NCBI GenBank assembly: GCA_028293725.1 | Contig: JAQGOE010000122.1 | Span: 1 to 55,812, forward strand | Length of the DNA: 55,812 nucleotides | Source of the DNA: Gammaproteobacteria bacterium | GTDB lineage: Bacteria; Pseudomonadota; Gammaproteobacteria; Steroidobacterales; Steroidobacteraceae | Direction of reading: 5' to 3' | Part shown: positions 51,763 to 55,812 of the stretch, one piece after another | Position numbering within the stretch: the stretch's first letter is position 1 | Layout of the letters: each line of letters begins with the position of its first letter | Translations under genes and position numbers: made by a program | Notes under the pieces: model-generated | What the model was told of the DNA's origin: nothing | Database searches by the model: none | What the model saw: only the letters and a program-made list of their open reading frames with translations

Positions 51763-53061
51763 TCAGCCCCGCTTGGTGATCTCGTTGTAGTCGCGCTTCG
51801 TGGCGCCCGTGTAGAGCTGCCGGGGACGCCCGATCCGCATGCCCGGGTCGGAGATCATTTCCTGCCAGTGCGCGACCCATCCGACCGTGCGCGCGATCGC
51901 GAACATGACGGTGAACATCGAGCGCGGAATGCCGATGGCGCTGTAGATGACACCCGAATAGAAATCCACGTTCGGGTACAACTTCCGCGAGACGAAATAC
52001 TCGTCCTTGAGCGCGATCTCTTCGAGGCGCAGGGCGAGCTCGAACAACGGATTGTCGGAGTGTCCGAGCCGCGCCAGCACCTTGTGGCACATCTCGCGGA
52101 TGATCTTCGCCCGCGGATCGAAATTCTTGTAGACGCGGTGGCCGAAACCCATGAGCCTGAAGTGACTCGACTTGTCCTTCGCCATGTCGAGGAATTTCGG
52201 GATGTTGTCCACGGTGCCGATTTGCTCGAGCATGGAGAGCACGGCCTCGTTGGCGCCGCCGTGGGCCGGGCCCCAGAGCGCCGAGACGCCGGCCGAAATC
52301 GCCGCATAGGGATTCGCGCCGGTGCTGCCGGCGAGACGCACGGTTGAGGTGCTCGCGTTCTGCTCATGGTCGGCGTGCAGAACGAACAGCAGGTCGAGCG
52401 CCTGCGAGGCGATCGGGTCGATCTGGTACGGCTCGCACGGTACGGCAAACAACATGTGCAACAGGTTGCTGCAGTAATCGAGATCGTTGCGCGGATATAC
52501 GAACGGCTGGCCGATGGCGTGCTTGTGCGCGGCCGCGGCGATCGTCGGGATTTTCGCAATGATGCGATGAGCGAAAATCTCCCGGTGGCGCGGGTTATAG
52601 ATGTCCATCGTGTCGTGATAGAACGCGGACATCGAGGCCACCACGGCCGACACCATCGCCATCGGGTGGGCGTTGTGATGGAAGCCGTTGAAGAAACGCA
52701 GCAGCGTTTCATTCAACATCGTGTGATGGCGGATGTTGTTGGTGAACTCGTCGAGCTGCTTGCGGCTCGGCAGCTCGCCCAGCAACAGCAGGTAGGCGCA
52801 CTCGGTGAACGAGCTCTTCTCGGCGAGCTGCTCGATGGGATAGCCGCGGTACATGAGCTGTCCGGCATCACCATCGATATAGGTGATGCGACTTTCCGTC
52901 GCCGCCGTCATCCCGAACCCGGGGTCGAAGGTGAAGACCCCGAGGTCTTTCTGAATCGTCGAGATGTCGACGACCGAAGGACCGATGGTGCCACTGCGGA
53001 CGGGTAGCTGCGCTTTGCGCTCGGTCGCTCGATCGACGAGCTCGAATTTTTTGTCGCTCAT
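51763..53061 (-). CDS. gltA: citrate synthase GltA
   Basis: 432 residues, type II hexameric citrate synthase that condenses oxaloacetate and acetyl-CoA. Catalytic His is in [12 protein letters not shown], and the second His in [15 protein letters not shown]. The Asp is in the C-terminal [20 protein letters not shown]. The Gram-negative N-terminal domain ([22 protein letters not shown]) is present. The 298 bases upstream to rpmE hold a short CCGGTA-N4-TACCGG hairpin near 53180, presumably the promoter, and no gene. Confidence 0.96.
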   Translation of the reverse strand: MSDKKFELVDRATERKAQLPVRSGTIGPSVVDISTIQKDLGVFTFDPGFGMTAATESRITYIDGDAGQLMYRGYPIEQLAEKSSFTECAYLLLLGELPSRKQLDEFTNNIRHHTMLNETLLRFFNGFHHNAHPMAMVSAVVASMSAFYHDTMDIYNPRHREIFAHRIIAKIPTIAAAAHKHAIGQPFVYPRNDLDYCSNLLHMLFAVPCEPYQIDPIASQALDLLFVLHADHEQNASTSTVRLAGSTGANPYAAISAGVSALWGPAHGGANEAVLSMLEQIGTVDNIPKFLDMAKDKSSHFRLMGFGHRVYKNFDPRAKIIREMCHKVLARLGHSDNPLFELALRLEEIALKDEYFVSRKLYPNVDFYSGVIYSAIGIPRSMFTVMFAIARTVGWVAHWQEMISDPGMRIGRPRQLYTGATKRDYNEITKRG

Positions 53062-53318
53062 GCGGTAGAAAGCTTTTCAGTCCAAAGATATCGGGAGCTA
53101 CGCGGTCCGCTTCGGGCACCGGGCGTGAGCCAAAGAGGGTTACATGGTCTGTGCCCCGAATCAAGGCGCACGAGCAACGCCGGTACGGTTACCGGTGAGT
53201 AGGTCTTTTGGGAGAGGCGCAGCCGCGCAAATGAAGCGCGTTTTACCTTGAGGACTTGGAGAGGTCGCCCGATGCCGACGCGTGAATCCGCGTGTTGGGT
53301 TCGGGCGGGTGCCGGAGT

Positions 53319-53347
53319 GGGGCGCCGCCTCGAGCGGGCGGCGCCCC
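53319..53347 (-). terminator. G+C-rich hairpin after rpmE
   Basis: GGGGCGCCGCC and GGCGGCGCCCC pair over 11 bases around a seven-base loop, 12 bases past the rpmE stop. No T run follows, so termination is likely but not proven. Confidence 0.6.
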
Positions 53348-53359
53348 CCGGCCGAGGAA

Positions 53360-53581
53360 TTAACCGGCCTTGACGCCGCCAGCAGCCGCGTACTTCTTGC
53401 GGAACTTGTCCACGCGACCTGCCGTGTCGACCATTTTCTGCTTACCGGTGTAGAACGGATGGCAGTTCGAGCAAACCTCGACCTGCAGATCCTGTCCAAG
53501 AGTCGAGCCCGTCTTGAACGTGTTGCCGCACGTGCAAGTCACGGTGATCTCTTTATAGTCGGGGTGGGTGGCGGCTTTCAT
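53360..53581 (-). CDS. rpmE: 50S ribosomal protein L31
   Basis: 73 residues beginning [27 protein letters not shown]. Zinc-type L31 with CTCG and [13 protein letters not shown] (C-x-C ... C-x-x-C), unlike the zinc-free paralogue. It sits at the subunit bridge near the 5S region of the ribosome. GAGATGCAACC precedes the ATG. Monocistronic, with a hairpin downstream and a long upstream region. Confidence 0.96.
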   Translation of the reverse strand: MKAATHPDYKEITVTCTCGNTFKTGSTLGQDLQVEVCSNCHPFYTGKQKMVDTAGRVDKFRKKYAAAGGVKAG

Positions 53582-54029
53582 GGTTGCATCTCTCTATTCA
53601 AAGGCTCGAAGTCGCCAGCGGCGCTTCTGAGCGGGTCCGCCATAAATGGCGGCGACGGCACCCGGTTTAAAGGGCGCGCGAGTTTAGCGGCACTTCCGGC
53701 CGGCCTCAAGAGGCGTTTGAGGGTCGCCGGGTGCTGGGCTCAGCCCCAGGTCCCGCCAGGGGCTGCAAGGTCCGACTTTGGCGTTTCCTTATCCACAGAA
53801 GCTGTGGATAACTCTGTGGATGACGCTCTCGCGCGGCACCCCATTTCCCGGCCAGATTGCATATTTGTTACCTTGGTCAAAAAATGACCAGCCCTTTTGC
53901 CCCTTATTTCTCAATGGGTTACGACGAACTCATTGTGCTACATGGTCGGTATAGCGCGTAATGCGCTCATTCTCCAATGTGCGACCCATGGCCTGTGAAT
54001 AAAGCCCGTGCCGCCCGGTCCGCGGAGTC
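53582..54029. other. 448-base gap with a DnaA-box cluster and A/T-rich tract
   Basis: It lies between the hemW stop and the rpmE start, both on the minus strand, and must carry the rpmE promoter. Three DnaA boxes lie at 53789-53823. From 53866 to 53915 the sequence is A/T-rich and holds TGGTCA-A5-TGACCA (53874-53890). An AGCGC-N5-GCGCT stem lies near 53956. No gene is seen. Confidence 0.6.
53789..53823. promoter_or_regulatory. cluster of three DnaA boxes
   Basis: TTATCCACA at 53789-53797 and its inverse TGTGGATAA at 53803-53811 are both perfect consensus DnaA boxes. TGTGGATGA at 53815-53823 is a third with one mismatch. The first two face each other five bases apart. An A/T-rich tract begins about 45 bases later. 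Confidence 0.7.
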
Positions 54030-55235
54030 TCAAGACGCGGTTGACAATCCAAAAGGGTCGGCCATTTGTGCGCTTTTGGGGACAGTCTCGCTGACAAAAG
54101 TGAGCAGTAGCTCATTGAGGAACCGTAGACCCTGTGGGCTGGGGCGCAAGCTTGCTCCCGACCTGAGCAGCAGACCACGCTCCACCAGCGACCCGATCTG
54201 GCGCGCAACCGAGTCCCAGCCGAGTCCGGTCCGCTCCGAAAAGAGCGCCGCGTCGAAGCCGTCCACGAGCCGTAAGGCGTTCAGCATGAACTCGAAGGGC
54301 AATTGATCGTGCGGGACCGGGTTTCGTGTCACGACGGCGGGAACGGAGGCCAGGTAGCGCCTGGGCTCGCGCAGCTGCAGCGTCCGGACAATGGCCTCGG
54401 AAGCCCCGGGGAAGCTCAACTTGCCGTGAGCGCCGGCGCCCACACCCAGGTAGTCGCCAAAGGTCCAGTAGTTCAGATTGTGGCGACATTGCCTGCCAGG
54501 CCGCGCATACGCGGAGACCTCGTAGTGTTCGAAGCCGGCGTCCGTGAGTCGCAGAAGACATTCGGTCAGCATCTCGGCCGCCAGGTCGTCTTCCGGTAGC
54601 TCCGGTGGCTGCGCTGCGAACACTGTCCCCGCCTCGAGGGTGAGTTGGTAGTGCGACAGGTGCGCCGGCTCCAGTGCCAGCGCCTCCCGCAGATCGCGAA
54701 CGGCGCCGTCGACGTCCTGTCCTGGTAGGGCGTACATGAGGTCGAGGTTGAAATTGTGGAGGCCGGCGGCGTGCAATTCCGTCGCCGCGCGCCGCGTTTC
54801 GTCGGGCGAATGGATCCTGCCGAGTGCCTCGAGAAGCCGGGAATCGAAGCTCTGCGCGCCTAATGACACCCGCGTGAGTCCGGCCGCCCGATAGTCTCCG
54901 AACCGGCCGCGCTCGATGGCCCCGGGGTTCGCTTCCATTGTCACCTCGACGTCGGAGGCCAGCGTGAGATGTCGGCGCGCCGCTGCCAGCACCCGTCCTA
55001 TAGCGTCCGGTGAGAACAGGCTTGGCGTACCGCCCCCGAAGAAGATGCTGACGACCTCCCGACCTTTTACGTCCGCCGCCTGCGCTTCCAGATCGCGCTC
55101 CAGCGCTTCGACGTAACGGCGCTCATCGAGCTCGCCATGCAGCGTGTACGAATTGAAATCGCAATAAGGGCACTTACGCACGCACCAGGGGAAGTGCACG
55201 TAGAGCGACAATGGAGGTGGTGAATGCCAGGGCAT
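54030..55235 (-). CDS. hemW: HemW, heme chaperone (radical SAM)
   Basis: 401 residues. The radical-SAM cluster is CVRKCPYC (C-x3-C-x2-C) near residue 18, followed by SIFFGGGTPSLF, VTMEANPGAI, RVSLGAQSFD and NFNLDLMYALPGQ. The later HNLNYWTFGDYLGVGAGAHG and a C-terminal HemN-like domain are in place. Often labelled oxygen-independent coproporphyrinogen oxidase, but this short form with C-x3-C-x2-C matches HemW, which inserts heme into respiratory proteins. Divergent from the dioxygenase gene by 54 bases. Confidence 0.93.
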   Translation of the reverse strand: MPWHSPPPLSLYVHFPWCVRKCPYCDFNSYTLHGELDERRYVEALERDLEAQAADVKGREVVSIFFGGGTPSLFSPDAIGRVLAAARRHLTLASDVEVTMEANPGAIERGRFGDYRAAGLTRVSLGAQSFDSRLLEALGRIHSPDETRRAATELHAAGLHNFNLDLMYALPGQDVDGAVRDLREALALEPAHLSHYQLTLEAGTVFAAQPPELPEDDLAAEMLTECLLRLTDAGFEHYEVSAYARPGRQCRHNLNYWTFGDYLGVGAGAHGKLSFPGASEAIVRTLQLREPRRYLASVPAVVTRNPVPHDQLPFEFMLNALRLVDGFDAALFSERTGLGWDSVARQIGSLVERGLLLRSGASLRPSPQGLRFLNELLLTFVSETVPKSAQMADPFGLSTAS

Positions 55236-55289
55236 CCTGTGTACGTTACACCCTGACGTCCAGTCTCGCCGCAGAGGAAAGGTTCAGAA

Positions 55290-55812
55290 GTGGCTATCCA
55301 GGTAACACGCGTGGCTCGTGCCCTCGGGGCCTTGGTCGAGGGCGTCGACCTGTCGACGGAGCTGTCGCAACCCGAAATCGACCGTCTCGGCGAGCTGTTG
55401 GTCGAATATCAGATTCTTTTTTTCCGCGACCAGCCGATTACCCCGCAGGCACAGGCCCGTTTCGCGGCGCGCTTCGGCCCTCTTCACGTCCATCCCATTT
55501 ATCCGCTGCTTCCCGATCTTCCTGAGATCCTGGTGCTCGATACCCACGCGGACTTCCTTCCGGACAACGACAACTGGCACACGGATGTCACGTTCACCGA
55601 GACACCGCCGCTCGCCGGGATTCTCGCCGCGAAGCGCATTCCTACATCGGGAGGCGACACGCTGTGGTCGAGCTGCTCTGCCGCTTACGAGGCGCTCTCG
55701 AAGCCGATGCGCGCTTTTCTCGATGGACTGACCGCGCAGCACTCGGTTGCGAAGTCGTTTCCGCCCGAACGCTGGCAGAACGACCCGTCGTTCAAGGAGC
55801 GTTATGAGCGTG
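55290..55812 (+). CDS. TauD/TfdA-type Fe(II)/2-oxoglutarate dioxygenase (partial)
   Basis: A GTG at 55290 follows GAGGAAAGG. The 174 codons present read VAIQVTRVARALGALVEGVDL, then LVEYQILFFRDQPITPQAQARFAARFG. The iron-binding H-x-D appears in NWHTDVTF, followed by PPLAGILAAKRIPTSGGDTLW. This matches the taurine/alkylsulfonate or 2,4-D dioxygenase family; the distal His and Arg lie beyond the right edge. Substrate cannot be told. Confidence 0.85.
   Translation, partial: MAIQVTRVARALGALVEGVDLSTELSQPEIDRLGELLVEYQILFFRDQPITPQAQARFAARFGPLHVHPIYPLLPDLPEILVLDTHADFLPDNDNWHTDVTFTETPPLAGILAAKRIPTSGGDTLWSSCSAAYEALSKPMRAFLDGLTAQHSVAKSFPPERWQNDPSFKERYER

Noticed and set aside
53582..54029. Chromosomal replication origin
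   Set aside because: Only three DnaA boxes and no dnaA, dnaN, gyrB or mnmG nearby. Kept as a DnaA-box cluster only.

Overview
The window reads as chromosomal DNA of a high-G+C gammaproteobacterium. The evidence is the set and order of genes: a trpLEGDCF operon, ahpC-ahpD facing oxyR, ybbP-ybbA facing tesA, pilMNOPQ next to aroK-aroB and facing mrcA, and gltA, rpmE and hemW. Long Ala/Pro/Ser-rich proteins and frequent TTG or GTG starts suggest a Steroidobacter/Nevskia-type lineage, but that placement is inference. Most of the window is core genome. One stretch (about 34.1-38.2 kb) is visibly richer in A/T and looks accessory. No tRNA, rRNA, CRISPR array or complete insertion sequence was seen.

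Layout. 1-4.45 kb: tryptophan operon on the minus strand with an intact attenuator, consisting of a leader peptide with three consecutive Trp codons, an antiterminator pairing and a terminator. 4.5-13.5 kb: small conserved proteins, YajQ, a BtuF-like binding protein with a Nudix hydrolase, the peroxide defence group ahpC-ahpD/oxyR, an EamA exporter, a PCu(A)C copper chaperone, an LCAT-like lipase and MgtC. 13.5-17 kb: an acyl-CoA dehydrogenase, and a LysR regulator facing a DUF1993 gene. 17.2-28.4 kb: a signalling block with a degenerate EAL protein, a LytS/LytTR two-component pair, a GGDEF cyclase, a 1,072-residue low-complexity membrane protein and an EAL-HDOD protein. 28.4-34.1 kb: a 168-bp palindromic element, ybbP-ybbA, tesA and fadD. 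34.1-38 kb: three DUF6502 paralogues and a secreted DUF5666 protein ending in 15 copies of a GISGGG decapeptide. 38.2-41 kb: dgt, aroB, aroK. 41.1-48.5 kb: pilMNOPQ followed by an Ig-like lipoprotein gene, preceded by a cyclic-di-GMP-I riboswitch. 48.5-55.8 kb: PBP1A, a conserved hypothetical, citrate synthase, L31, a DnaA-box cluster, HemW and the start of a TauD-type dioxygenase.

How parts fit together. Cyclic di-GMP recurs: a GGDEF enzyme with an inhibitory site (synthesis), two degenerate EAL proteins and YajQ (probable receptors), and a c-di-GMP riboswitch in the leader of the type IV pilus assembly operon. The most interesting items are that riboswitch, the GISGGG repeat protein with its DUF6502 partner, the trp attenuator, and the palindromic element that supplies the stop codon of ybbP.
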